Origin: Actinophytocola sp.
GTDB lineage: Bacteria; Actinomycetota; Actinomycetes; Mycobacteriales; Pseudonocardiaceae
Assembly (NCBI RefSeq): GCF_009379765.1
Contig: NZ_WHTD01000069.1
Span: forward strand, 1 to 40,287
Length of the DNA: 40,287 nt
Reading direction: 5' to 3'
This document shows positions 30,011 through 38,669 of this stretch, one piece after another. The stretch's first letter is position 1, and each line of letters begins with the position of its first letter. The position numbers were made by a program, and so were the translations under genes. The notes under the pieces were generated by a model. That model had not been told where the DNA came from, did no database searches, and was given only the letters and a program-made list of their open reading frames with translations.

Positions 30011-30119
30011 GCCGACCAACGGCAGCTCAGGGGACCGTGACGGCACCCAACCACAAACCACCGGAGGTCCGCACCGTCCACTGGAACGCAACCAACACTT
30101 TTGATTCCGGGGAGGCGGA
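30011..30119 (+). repeat. ~109-bp leader repeat, copy 2
   Basis: Starts GCCGACCAACGGCAGCTCAG and ends CCGGGGAGGCGG, matching 11984-12093 in the opposite strand. Its first 30 bases (30011-30040) would encode ADQRQLRGP-stop, the same tail as the ECF42 sigma factor, although no sigma gene is present here. The end supplies the ribosome site of the next gene. Confidence 0.8.
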
Positions 30120-30122
30120 CTA

Positions 30123-31868
30123 GTGTTCACCACTCGCCCTGAGCTGGCCGGCACGTTCGGCATGGTGGCCTCGACGCACTGGCTCGCGTCGGCCGCCGGG
30201 ATGGCAGTGCTCGAGGCCGGCGGCAACGCGTTCGACGCCGCCGCGGCCGTCGGGTTCACCCTGCACGTCACCGAGCCGCACATGAACGGGCCGGGCGGCG
30301 AGGTGCCGGCGATCTTCGCCACCGCCGCCGACCCGACCCCACGAGTCCTGTGTGGACAGGGCGGGGCGCCGCGCGGGGCCACCATCGCGAGGTTCCGCGA
30401 CGAGGGGCTCGACCTGGTCCCGGGCACCGGCCTGCTCGCCGCGACCGTGCCCGGTGCGGTCGGCGCCTGGCTCACCCTCCTCCGCGACCACGGCACCAAG
30501 CCGCTGCGGGACATCCTCGGCTACGCCATCTCCTACGCCGAGCACGGCCACCCGGTCGCCGAGGCCGTGGTCGCCACGATCGGCACGGTCGAGGAGCTCT
30601 TCCGCACCCACTGGCCGACCTCCGCGGCCCGCTGGCTCCCCGCGCCCCGCCCGGGCGAGCTCATCCGCAACCCGGCGCTGGCCGACACCTACCGCCGGCT
30701 GGTCGACGAGGCCGAAGCCGCGGGCGCCGGCCGCGAGGCACAGCTCGACGCCGCGATCCGCGCCTGGTACGACGGCTTCGTTGCCGAGGAGCTGGACGCG
30801 TTCTGCCGCACCGACCTCCACGACGACTCCGGCACACCGCACCCGGGCCTGCTCACCGGCGACGACCTCGCCGCCTGGCGGCCGAGCTACGAGGAACCGG
30901 CGAGCGTCGACGCGTACGGCTGGCGGGTCTGCAAGGTCGGCCCGTGGAGCCAGGGCCCGGTGCTCCTCCAGCAGCTGACCACCCTCCAGGCGATGGGCGA
31001 GCTGCCCCCGCCGGGCAGCGCGGAGCTGATCCACCGCGTGGTCGAGGTCGCCAAGCTGTGCTTCACCGACCGCGAGGCCACTTACGGCGACGACCCGGAC
31101 GTGCCGCTCGAGCGGCTGCTCTCCCCCGCCTACGCGGCCGAGCGCGCGGCGCTCGTCGGCGAGGACGCGGGCCCGCCGCTGCGCGTGGGACAGGGCCGGC
31201 TGCCGAGGTTCGTCACCGAGGGCGGCCAGGTCGCGCCGACCGGCCTCGGCACCGGCGAGCCGACGCTGTCCCCGCTCGGCACCACCCGCGGCGACACCTG
31301 CCACATCGACGTGATCGACCGGTGGGGCAACGTCGTCTCCGCGACCCCGTCCGGCGGCTGGCTGCAGAGCTCCCCCACCGTCGCGTCGCTCGGGTTCTGC
31401 CTCGGCACCCGCGCGCAGATGTTCTGGCTCGAGGAGGGCCTGCCGAACTCGCTCGCACCCGGCAAGCGCCCACGCACCACGCTGTCCCCCTCGCTCGCCG
31501 TGCGGGACGGCCGGGTCCTGTCCTTCGGCACGCCCGGCGGCGACCAGCAGGACCAGTGGCAGCTGAGCTTCTTCCTGAACCACGCCGCACACGGCATGAA
31601 CCTGCAGGAGGCGATCGACGCGCCGAGCTGGCACACGACGGCGTTCCCGTCCTCGTTCTACCCCAGGGCGACCGGCACCGAGCTCGTCATCGAGTCCAGA
31701 GTGGACACAGCGGTGGTCGCCGAGCTCCGCCGGCGCGGCCATGACGTGACGGTCGTCGAGCCGTGGTCGCTCGGCCGGCTGTCCGCGGCCTCGCGCGACG
31801 CCGGTACCGGAATCCTGCGCGCGGCAGCCAACCCGCGCGGCCAGCAGGGCTACGCCGCGGGCCGCTGA
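30123..31868 (+). CDS. gamma-glutamyltransferase family Ntn hydrolase
   Basis: 581 residues. The N-terminal half carries STHWLASAAGMAVLEAGGNA and HVTEPHMNGPGGEVPAIF. The autocleavage site and nucleophile is Thr392 in TTRGDTCHIDVIDRWGNVVS. The small subunit then has SGGWLQSSPTVASLGFCLGT, KRPRTTLSPSLAVRDGRVLS and GTPGGDQQDQWQLSFFLNHA. No signal peptide is visible, so it is probably cytosolic and may act on a specialised gamma-glutamyl or acyl compound rather than glutathione. GTG 30123 is preceded by GGGGAGG seven bases upstream, inside the leader repeat. It converges with the aldehyde dehydrogenase 18 bp away. Confidence 0.88.
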   Translation: MFTTRPELAGTFGMVASTHWLASAAGMAVLEAGGNAFDAAAAVGFTLHVTEPHMNGPGGEVPAIFATAADPTPRVLCGQGGAPRGATIARFRDEGLDLVPGTGLLAATVPGAVGAWLTLLRDHGTKPLRDILGYAISYAEHGHPVAEAVVATIGTVEELFRTHWPTSAARWLPAPRPGELIRNPALADTYRRLVDEAEAAGAGREAQLDAAIRAWYDGFVAEELDAFCRTDLHDDSGTPHPGLLTGDDLAAWRPSYEEPASVDAYGWRVCKVGPWSQGPVLLQQLTTLQAMGELPPPGSAELIHRVVEVAKLCFTDREATYGDDPDVPLERLLSPAYAAERAALVGEDAGPPLRVGQGRLPRFVTEGGQVAPTGLGTGEPTLSPLGTTRGDTCHIDVIDRWGNVVSATPSGGWLQSSPTVASLGFCLGTRAQMFWLEEGLPNSLAPGKRPRTTLSPSLAVRDGRVLSFGTPGGDQQDQWQLSFFLNHAAHGMNLQEAIDAPSWHTTAFPSSFYPRATGTELVIESRVDTAVVAELRRRGHDVTVVEPWSLGRLSAASRDAGTGILRAAANPRGQQGYAAGR

Positions 31869-31892
31869 GCCGGAGGACCGGCGGCCTCAGCG
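31863..31892. terminator. bidirectional terminator hairpin
   Basis: CGCTGAG (31863-31869) pairs with CTCAGCG (31886-31892), enclosing CCGG-AGGA-CCGG. The stem spans the stop codons of both convergent genes. Confidence 0.55.
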
Positions 31893-33362
31893 CGGGGTGA
31901 GCACGCCGTCCAGCCGGCGGGGGATGCCCAGCGGGTTGCCGTCCCGCAACGCCTCGGGCAGCAGGTGTTGCGGCATGTTCTGGTAGGCCACCGGCCGCAG
32001 GAACCGGCCGAGCGAGGTCGCGCCGACCGACGTGTGCAGCGGCGCCGTCGTCGCGGGGTACGGGCCGCCGTGGTGCATCGCGTAGGTCACCGCGAGGCCG
32101 GTGGGCCACCCGTTCCAGAGCAGCCGGCCGGCCCGCTCGGTCAGCTCGGCGAGCAGCAGACCGGCCACCTCGTCGTCGCCCTCGCCGTGGACGGTCGCGG
32201 TCAGCTCGCCCACGAACGACCGGGCGCAGGCCAGCAGCTCCTCGGCCGAGGAGTAGCGGACCACGATCGACGTCGGGCCGAAGCACTCCACGGCCAGCTC
32301 CGCGTGGTGCGCCAGCAGATCCGCCGCGGTCGTGCCGAGCAGCGTCGGCGCCGGGCCGACCGCGCTGTCCGCGCCCGGGTGCAACACCCGGACCGCCGGG
32401 TGGTCGACCAGGGTGGACAGCACGCGGGCGTAGCCGCCGGCGATCCGGTCGTTGAGCAGCCGGGCCGCGGGCCGGTCGGCGAGCGCGGCCACCAGCCTGT
32501 CCTCGACGGCCTCGGCGTGCGACGCGGGCACGAACAGCAGGCCGGGCTTGGTGCAGAACTGGCCCATGCCGAGGGTGAACGAGCCGAGGTAGCCGTCCGC
32601 GATCTCCGCCGCGCGGCTGCGCGCCGCCGCCTCGGTGACGAACGCCGGGTTCACGCTGCCCATCTCGGCGTAGAACGGGATCGGGTCCGGCCGCGAGCTC
32701 GCCAGGTCGAACAGCGCCCGCCCACCGGTCGGCGAACCGGTGAACGCGCCCGCCCTGATCCGCGGGTCCAGCACCGCCGCCCGGCCGGCCTCCTCGCCGC
32801 GCACCAGCGCGAACGAGCCGTCGGGCAGACCGGCGGCGGAGAGCGCCGAGGTGACGAGCGAGCCGGACAGCGCGGAGATGCCGGGATGGCCCGGGTTCGA
32901 CTTGAGCACCACCGGGCAGCCGACCGCCAGCGCCGCCGCGGTGTCGCCACCCGCGACGCTGAACGCGAACGGGAAGTTGCTGGCCGCGAACACGACCACC
33001 GGCCCGATCGGCCGCAGCATCCGCCGCACGTCCGGGCGGCCGCCCGCGGGCCAGGACGGGTCCGGCGGGTCCAGGGTGGCCTCGAGGTAGCCGCCCTCCT
33101 CGACGACCTCGGCCAGCAGCCGCAGCTGGAACGTCGTGCGGCTGAGCTCACCCACCAGCCGAGGCTCGACCGGCAGCCCGGTCTCCTCGTTCGCGAGCGG
33201 CACGAGGTCGCCCGCCGCACCGTCCAGCGTGTCCGCGACCCGGCGCAGCGCCTCGGCCCTGGCCGCCGCCGGCAGCGACGCGAGCGGTGCCCGCGCGGCC
33301 GCGGCGGCCGCCAGTACCGAATCCAGTTCCTGCCCGGTCGTGTCGGCACTCGGCGTGGTCAT
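31887..33362 (-). CDS. aldehyde dehydrogenase, 2-oxoglutarate-semialdehyde type
   Basis: 491 residues. Cofactor-binding elements include VVVFAASNFPFAFSVAGGDT and VVLKSNPGHP. Catalytic Glu233 lies in FYAEMGSVNP and Cys270 in GMGQFCTKPG. The HHGGPYPATTAPLHTSVGAT and PVAYQNMP ends are typical of NADP-dependent 2,5-dioxovalerate dehydrogenases in sugar-acid or hydroxyproline breakdown. The MocR regulator lies upstream on the same strand, ending 14 bases before this ATG. TACGGT six bases before ATG 33362 suggests an extra leaderless promoter of its own. Confidence 0.88.
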   Translation of the reverse strand: MTTPSADTTGQELDSVLAAAAAARAPLASLPAAARAEALRRVADTLDGAAGDLVPLANEETGLPVEPRLVGELSRTTFQLRLLAEVVEEGGYLEATLDPPDPSWPAGGRPDVRRMLRPIGPVVVFAASNFPFAFSVAGGDTAAALAVGCPVVLKSNPGHPGISALSGSLVTSALSAAGLPDGSFALVRGEEAGRAAVLDPRIRAGAFTGSPTGGRALFDLASSRPDPIPFYAEMGSVNPAFVTEAAARSRAAEIADGYLGSFTLGMGQFCTKPGLLFVPASHAEAVEDRLVAALADRPAARLLNDRIAGGYARVLSTLVDHPAVRVLHPGADSAVGPAPTLLGTTAADLLAHHAELAVECFGPTSIVVRYSSAEELLACARSFVGELTATVHGEGDDEVAGLLLAELTERAGRLLWNGWPTGLAVTYAMHHGGPYPATTAPLHTSVGATSLGRFLRPVAYQNMPQHLLPEALRDGNPLGIPRRLDGVLTPR

Positions 33363-33368
33363 CCCGCG

Positions 33369-33374
33369 ACCGTA
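33369..33374 (-). promoter_or_regulatory. -10 element before the aldehyde dehydrogenase
   Basis: TACGGT on the minus strand, six bases, then ATG 33362. It lies in the 14-base gap between the MocR stop and this gene, at leaderless spacing. Confidence 0.45.
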
Positions 33375-33376
33375 TC

Positions 33377-34801
33377 TCACCGCCAGCAGCCGGCGAGCAG
33401 GCTCAGCCCGGGCTCGATCCTGTCCAGCTCGATCGCGCCGTACCCGAGCGCGAGCCCCGGCTCACCCGGCCCCTCGCCGTAGTAGTCGGCCAGGCTCTCC
33501 ACCGCGACCCCGACCTCGGCGGCCCGGCGCACGACAGTGCCGATGTCGACGCCGACGCCGGGCGACCCGCGCGACCGGGCGGCCAGGTGCAGACCGGCGA
33601 TCGACGGCACGACCTCCAGCCGGTCGGCGAAGTCGCGGCGCAGCACGTGCGCGATCCGCTCGTGCCGCGCGGCGTACTCGCGGGTCGACCGGCGCAGGTG
33701 CCGGGCGAACAGGCCCTCGGTGAGGAACGCGGCCATCGCGCCCTGCGAGGCGATCTCGCCCTGCCGGTCGGTCAGCCGTTTGGCCGCCCGGACCGCCGGA
33801 CCGAGCGCGGGCGGCACGACGAGGAAACCCAGCCGCAGCATGGGCAGCATGGTCTTGGCGAACGAGCCGACGTAGACCACCCGGCGGCCGTGGTCGAGGC
33901 TGTGCAGCGGCTCCAGCGGCCGGTCGGAGAAGCGGAACTCGCTGTCGTAGTCGTCCTCGACCAGCACCGCGCCGCGCCTGCGCGCCCAGGCCAGCAACGC
34001 GGTCCTGCGGTCGAGCGACATCGCGGTGCCGAGCGGGAACTGGTGCGACGGCGTGACGTAGACCAGGCGCGCCGCCCGCGGGATGGCCGGCACGACGATC
34101 CCCTCGGCGTCGACCGGCACGCCGACCACCTTCGCGCCGAGCGAGGTGAACAGCCCGCGCACCGGCGGGTACCCCGGCTCCTCGACCGCCACGCAGCCGC
34201 CCGGCTCGAGCAGCACCCGGCCGACGAGGTCGATCGCCTGCTGCGCGCCATGCGTCACGATCACGTCGTCGGCGACGGTCCGCACCGAGCGCGACAGCCC
34301 GATGTGCTTGGCGATCGCCGCGCGGAGCCCGGCGTGCCCGGCCGGGTCGACGTAGCCCGTGCCGAGCACGCCGACGTCACTCAGCTCGCGGGCGACGAGC
34401 CGGCGCCACGCGGCCATCGGGAACCGGTGCGCGTCCGGCACACCGAGCCGGAAGTCGTACACCGCGGGCCGGGCCCGCGGCGGGTCGCCGGCCAGCGCGC
34501 GCCACACCGGGCGAACCGGGATGTCGCCACCCGGCTCGCCGGGCCGGGCCGGCGGGCCGGGCGGGTTGGCGCACACGAACGTGCCCGCGCCGACCCGACC
34601 GACCAGGAAACCCTCGGCGGTCAGCCGCTCGTAGGCGACCGCGACCGTGTTGCGGGAGACCGCGAGGCTCGTAGCCAGCTCCCGGGTCGGCGGCAGCCGC
34701 TCCCCCGGCGCCAGCCGGCCGTCGATGATCGCCTCGTGCAGCTGCCGGTAGATCCGTGCGGACAGGTCGCCGCGACCGGCCAGGCTCACGTGGAAGTCCA
34801 C
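33377..34801 (-). CDS. MocR-family (GntR/aminotransferase) PLP-dependent regulator
   Basis: 474 residues. The N-terminal GntR winged helix is ARIYRQLHEAIIDGRLAPGE, RELATSLAVSRNTVAVAYER. The aminotransferase-like domain follows, with HGAQQAIDLVGRVLLEPGG, EEPGYPPVRGLF, VEDDYDSEFRF and SFAKTMLPMLRLGFLVVP, the last holding the PLP lysine. It probably senses a PLP-reactive amine or aldehyde. It may activate the divergent MFS gene and the downstream aldehyde dehydrogenase; that is inferred from arrangement and from the repeated ATTGGnCCA boxes. GTG 34799-34801 follows TACGGT (34809-34814) by seven bases, a leaderless layout. GTG 34810 is an alternative. Confidence 0.9.
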   Translation of the reverse strand: MDFHVSLAGRGDLSARIYRQLHEAIIDGRLAPGERLPPTRELATSLAVSRNTVAVAYERLTAEGFLVGRVGAGTFVCANPPGPPARPGEPGGDIPVRPVWRALAGDPPRARPAVYDFRLGVPDAHRFPMAAWRRLVARELSDVGVLGTGYVDPAGHAGLRAAIAKHIGLSRSVRTVADDVIVTHGAQQAIDLVGRVLLEPGGCVAVEEPGYPPVRGLFTSLGAKVVGVPVDAEGIVVPAIPRAARLVYVTPSHQFPLGTAMSLDRRTALLAWARRRGAVLVEDDYDSEFRFSDRPLEPLHSLDHGRRVVYVGSFAKTMLPMLRLGFLVVPPALGPAVRAAKRLTDRQGEIASQGAMAAFLTEGLFARHLRRSTREYAARHERIAHVLRRDFADRLEVVPSIAGLHLAARSRGSPGVGVDIGTVVRRAAEVGVAVESLADYYGEGPGEPGLALGYGAIELDRIEPGLSLLAGCWR

Positions 34802-34815
34802 GCGGGACACCGTAC

Positions 34816-34849
34816 ATTGGCCCAGTCTGTTTGGGCGAGAATTGGTCCA
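34816..34849. promoter_or_regulatory. direct repeats, probable MocR-type operator
   Basis: ATTGGCCCA (34816-34824) and ATTGGTCCA (34841-34849) are direct repeats 25 bp apart, with a weaker TTTGGGCGA between. Direct repeats of this type upstream of the regulator's own start fit MocR proteins. Confidence 0.6.
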
Positions 34850-34909
34850 TACGCGGCACCAATCGCAACCATAGATTTCCCTCGTGAGCACGATCGAGGG
34901 AGGCGGCGT

Positions 34910-34994
34910 GAGCGGAGCTTGCGGAGCGAATCGTCGATGTTCAGGCCGTCGCCGAATCCGCGCAGGGCGTCGGTGGAGCGGAGCTTGCGGAGCG
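34910..34994. repeat. direct repeat with 66-bp period in the MFS leader
   Basis: GAGCGGAGCTTGCGGAGCG occurs at 34910-34928 and 34976-34994. The GAGCGGAGC core resembles the complement of the GCTCGCTCCGCTCGC motif of the hairpin arrays, so it may be a diverged relative. Confidence 0.6.
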
Positions 34995-35026
34995 TTCCGG
35001 CGCCGCGGAGCGGACGAGGAGGCGGC

Positions 35027-36292
35027 ATGAGCGCCGAGGCGACGACCGGACCGGCGAAGGCACGGCTCCGGCGGGTGGCCGGGGTGCTCCCCGACGCCGG
35101 CCCGCCGCGGATCCTGTCGGTCGCGCAGCTGACCGACTCCATCGGCCTCGGCGGCTACCTCGTCTGCTCGGCGCTGTACTTCACCCGCATCGTCGGCCTC
35201 ACCCCGACACAGGTCGGCTTCGGGCTCACCGTCGGGTGGGCGGTCGGCTTCCTCGCCGGCGTACCGCTCGGCCACCTCGCCGACCGGCGCGGCCCGCGCG
35301 GCGTCGCGATGCTGCTGGCCGCGAGCACCGCGGCCGCGCTCGTGCTGTTCCTGTTCGTCCGTGACCTCGTGCCGTTCGTGGCGGTCGCGAGCCTGTACGG
35401 AGCCAGCCAGTGCGGGCTCACCGCCGCCCGGCAGGCGTTGCTCGCCGGCCTCGTCGCGGCGGCCGCACGGACCCGGGTGCGCGCGGTGCTCCAGTCGGCG
35501 GTCAACGGCGGCATCGCGATCGGCGCGGCCCTCGGCGGGCTCGCGCTGCAGATCGACACCGAGTCGGCCTACCTGGCAGTGTTCGCGCTCGACGCGGTGA
35601 GCTTCGCGATCTCCTCGCTGGTCCTGCTGCGCCTGCCGGCGGTCGCGGCCGAGCCGCGCGGCCCGGTCGGCGAGCCGGCGCTCGCGGTGCTGCGCGACCG
35701 GCCCTACGCGGTGATCGCCGCGCTGAACATGGTCCTGCAGCTGCACATCCCGCTGATCACCCTCGGCATTCCACTGTGGATCGTGCAACGGACCGACGCG
35801 CCGAGCTGGACGGTGGCCGCGCTGCTGGTGCTCAACACGATGTCCATCGTGGTCTTCCAGGTCCGGGTGGCGCGCCGGGTGACCGATGTGGACACCGCGG
35901 CCCGGCAGGTCCGCGCCGCCGGGGTGGTGCTGCTGGTCGCCTGCGTCGTGTTCGCGCTGTCCGCCGCCGGGTCCTCGGCGCTGCTCGCCGTGGCGATCCT
36001 GATGCTCGCCGCCTGCCTGCAGTCGCTCGCGGAGATGATGCAGGCGAGCGGCTCCTGGGAGATCAGCTTCGATCTCGCTCCGCCCGGCAGGCACGGCCAG
36101 TACCAAGGGTTCTTCGGCTCCGGCTTCACCGTGGCGCGGATGCTCGGCCCACTGCTCGTGACCACGCTGATCATCAGCTGGGGCACGATCGGGTGGCTGC
36201 TGCTCGGTGTCGCGTTCCTGCTCGCCGGCCTCGCGATCGTGCCGGCCGTGCGTGCGGCGCGGGCGCGGGTGCCCGAGAACTCTTTTGCATAA
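35027..36292 (+). CDS. MFS transporter
   Basis: 421 residues with about 12 membrane helices. The first half has LTDSIGLGGYLVCSALYFTR, VGFGLTVGWAVGFLAGVPLG with the signature HLADRRGPRG in the 2-3 loop, and SLYGASQCGLTAARQALLAG. The second half has LNMVLQLHIPLITLGIPLWI, FQVRVARRVTDVDTAARQVR and GSGFTVARMLGPLLVTTLII. It is probably a drug or metabolite exporter. ATG 35027 has GAGGAGG four bases upstream. It is divergent from the MocR regulator. The leader between them is about 225 bp long and contains a 66-bp direct repeat. Confidence 0.9.
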   Translation: MSAEATTGPAKARLRRVAGVLPDAGPPRILSVAQLTDSIGLGGYLVCSALYFTRIVGLTPTQVGFGLTVGWAVGFLAGVPLGHLADRRGPRGVAMLLAASTAAALVLFLFVRDLVPFVAVASLYGASQCGLTAARQALLAGLVAAAARTRVRAVLQSAVNGGIAIGAALGGLALQIDTESAYLAVFALDAVSFAISSLVLLRLPAVAAEPRGPVGEPALAVLRDRPYAVIAALNMVLQLHIPLITLGIPLWIVQRTDAPSWTVAALLVLNTMSIVVFQVRVARRVTDVDTAARQVRAAGVVLLVACVVFALSAAGSSALLAVAILMLAACLQSLAEMMQASGSWEISFDLAPPGRHGQYQGFFGSGFTVARMLGPLLVTTLIISWGTIGWLLLGVAFLLAGLAIVPAVRAARARVPENSFA

Positions 36293-36397
36293 CGGAAACA
36301 TCGAGGCATCACATTGCGCAACCGCTCCGCAGAGTTGACCAACGGTTTAGGCTCCCGCGAAACCGGTCCGGATGAGCCTGAGTCGGCGGGAGGCGCC

Positions 36398-37385
36398 GTG
36401 GCGGAAGATACGGCACGAGCACCGGAGGAGACCGCGCCCGCACCCGATGAAGTCGTTGAGGTATCAGAGGAATCGGTGATCGTCGCGGCCGACCGGCCGC
36501 CGGTCACCGATCGCGTCGTGTTCGGGGTGGCGGCCGCGCTCACCGTGATATTCCTTCTCTGGGGCGTACTCGGCACCGACTCGCTGATCAACGTGGCGGG
36601 CAGCGTGCTGAACGACGGCATCATTCCCTACGGCGGCTGGGCTTTCGTGCTCGTCGCAAGTGGATTCGTGGTGTTCGCCATCGGCCTGTCGATCAGCCGG
36701 TACGGCCGGATCCCGCTCGGCGCGGACAAGGAGAAGCCGGAGTTCCGCACGGTCTCCTGGATCGCCATGATGTTCAGTGCCGGCATGGGCATCGGGCTGA
36801 TGTTCTTCGGCGTGGCGGAGCCGGTCACCCACCTGATGACCCCGCCGCCGGGCACCGTCCTGCCGGCGTCGGACGAGGCCGTGCACACCGCGATGGCCAC
36901 GACGCTCTTCCACTGGACCGTCCACCCCTGGGCGATCTACGCGGTCGTCGGACTCGCGATCGCTAGAGCACCTGCCACTGTCCACACTGGCCGCGATCCT
37001 GGTGATCATCCTGGTGTCGATCTTCTTCGTGTCCGGCGCGGACGCCGCGTCGGTGGTGATGGGCACCTTGTCCCAGGGCGGCTCGGTGCATCCGAAGCGC
37101 AACGTGGTGATCTTCTGGGGCGTGCTCATGGGTGGCGTGGCCATCGTGATGCTCCTGGCGGGCGGTGGCGGCGGCGCGTTGAGCGGCCTGCAGAACCTCA
37201 CGATCATCGTGGCGGCGCCGTTCGCCGTGGTGATGATCGGGCTCTGCTGGTCGCTGTGGCGGGACCTGCGCACCGACCCGCTGGTGCTCAAGGAGAACGA
37301 GATGCTCAAGACGCTGCGGGAGAACGTGGACGCCGACGGCGACCCGTCCTCGCGGCGGCGCGGCCGGCACGTCGGCCGGCACTGA
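36398..37385 (+). pseudogene. BCCT-family (betaine/choline) transporter with internal deletion
   Basis: The N-terminal part is normal BCCT (RVVFGVAAALTVIFLLWGVL, PYGGWAFVLVASGFVVFAIG, SWIAMMFSAGMGIGLMFFGV, LFHWTVHPWAIYAVVGLAIA). At ~36963 it jumps, out of frame, to LPLSTLAAILVIILVSIFFV, SGADAASVVMGTLSQGGSVH and NLTIIVAAPFAVVMIGLCWS, the last quarter of the protein. Roughly 200 residues, holding the central helices and the aromatic substrate box, are missing. The junction GATCGCTAGAGC contains CTAG, rare in such genomes. GTG 36398 with GGGAGG is the likely original start. Confidence 0.88.
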
Positions 37386-37446
37386 CGCGGGTGGGTGGGT
37401 GCGGCTCGCTTCGGCGGACGCACCCCTCGCCCGCCCCGCGCGGCCA

Positions 37447-37490
37447 GGTCCTGAACGGTGGACTCGCGGGTCCTGAACGTTGGACTCGCG
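37447..37490. repeat. two tandem copies of the 22-bp intergenic element, reverse orientation
   Basis: GGTCCTGAACGGTGGACTCG plus CG (37447-37468) and the same with GTTGG (37469-37490). This is the reverse complement of the 9439 element apart from GCGACC/AGGACC variation. It lies between the convergent BCCT remnant and the NlpC/P60 gene. Confidence 0.8.
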
Positions 37491-37493
37491 GGG

Positions 37494-38525
37494 TCAGTTG
37501 ATGACGCGGCGGATGACGGTGATCGGGCCGATGGTGTCGATGCCGCCGATCTTCACGGTCTCGCCGAAGCTGGGCGCGTGCACCGCGCGGACGTTGTCCA
37601 CCGCGATCGCGACGTGGTGCACGGGCTGGTAGTAGAAGATCAGGTCGCCGGCCCGCACGTCGGTCCTGGCCACCTGCCGGCCGACCGTCGCCTGCTGGCG
37701 CGACACCCGCGGCAGCACGAGCCCGGCCGCGCGGAACGCGGTCTGCACCAGGCCCGAGCAGTCGTAGGAGCTCGGCCCGACCGCACCCCACAGGTACGGC
37801 TTGCCCAGCTGGCCGAGCGCGAACTGGAGCATCCCGCCGATGTTGCCCCGCGGGATGACGACATCGCTGCCGTAGTCCTCGATACCCGCCAGTAGCGACC
37901 GCTGGTCCGGCGTGAGGTTGTCGAGCGCCGCGCGCACCTCGGCGATCTGCCGGTCGAGGTCGGCCCGCCGGGACTGGACGTCGGCGGCCCCGTCCGCCAC
38001 CTTGGCCTCGGCGGCGTCGGCCGCGGCCGAGGCGGTGGCCGCGTGCTCCTCGGCGGCCTCGGCCTCCGCGAGCGTCGCGTCGCCGTGGTGCGGACCGCCG
38101 GTGAGGTGCTGGGCGAGGCTGACCGCCTCGAGCTTGCCGAGCAGGTCGCCGGGGCTGGTGCTGGTGGCGAACGCGGACAGCGCGTCGAGGTCGCGGCGCG
38201 AGGACAGCGCCTCGGCGACCTTGTCCAGGTCCTGCGTGGCGTTGACCTTGCCGCGCGCCGCGTCGGCGACGGCCTTGGCGTCCTCGGCGGCCCAGGTGGC
38301 CTCGGCGGACGCCTCCTGCTGCTTGGTGAGGCTCTCCTGGACGATCAGGAGCTCCTCGTTGACGCGCTCGGCCTCCCGGCTCAGGTCCTGGTAGTGCGCG
38401 AGCAGGCCGGCGACCGTGGTCGGCTGGGCGACCGCGGGCATCGGCGCCACCAGCAGCGTCGCCACCAGCAGCGTCGCGGCCAGCACCACGACGCCGCCCA
38501 GCGAGGCAGTCACTCCGCGCACCAC
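37494..38525 (-). CDS. secreted NlpC/P60 peptidoglycan endopeptidase
   Basis: 343 residues. The signal peptide is SLGGVVVLAATLLVATLLVA, with cleavage likely after AVA near residue 33. A long coiled coil spans about 40-210 (alanine- and glutamate-rich). The NlpC/P60 domain is C-terminal, with Cys256 (SSYDCSGLVQ), His303 or His304 (VHHVAIAV) and a third polar residue near HAPSFG. It resembles the RipA/Rv2190c group that cuts D-Glu-mDAP bonds during division. The start is GTG 38525 or the next GTG at 38522; AAGGAG lies two and five bases upstream respectively. It is divergent from the phosphoesterase gene. Confidence 0.92.
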   Translation of the reverse strand: MVRGVTASLGGVVVLAATLLVATLLVAPMPAVAQPTTVAGLLAHYQDLSREAERVNEELLIVQESLTKQQEASAEATWAAEDAKAVADAARGKVNATQDLDKVAEALSSRRDLDALSAFATSTSPGDLLGKLEAVSLAQHLTGGPHHGDATLAEAEAAEEHAATASAAADAAEAKVADGAADVQSRRADLDRQIAEVRAALDNLTPDQRSLLAGIEDYGSDVVIPRGNIGGMLQFALGQLGKPYLWGAVGPSSYDCSGLVQTAFRAAGLVLPRVSRQQATVGRQVARTDVRAGDLIFYYQPVHHVAIAVDNVRAVHAPSFGETVKIGGIDTIGPITVIRRVIN

Positions 38526-38655
38526 GACTCCTTCCCCCCACCAGAGTGGTCACGGCCATTCTGCGGCAAAGATCGCGCCTTCGGCTCGATTCGAGCCAAC
38601 CGGGCAGCAACCTCTGCACCAACGGATGGTAAGGCACCGGGGATAACGCGACCGT

Positions 38656-38661
38656 TAGGGT
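38656..38661 (+). promoter_or_regulatory. -10 element of a leaderless promoter
   Basis: TAGGGT, eight bases, then GTG 38670, with no ribosome site between. Confidence 0.55.
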
Positions 38662-38669
38662 GGCGCGTC

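Noticed and set aside
30011..30110. Conserved peptide frame through both leader repeats (PTN-SSGDRD...ERNQHF)
   Set aside because: The frame is open in both copies, but it lacks its own start and leads out of frame into the downstream gene; similarity at the DNA level explains it.
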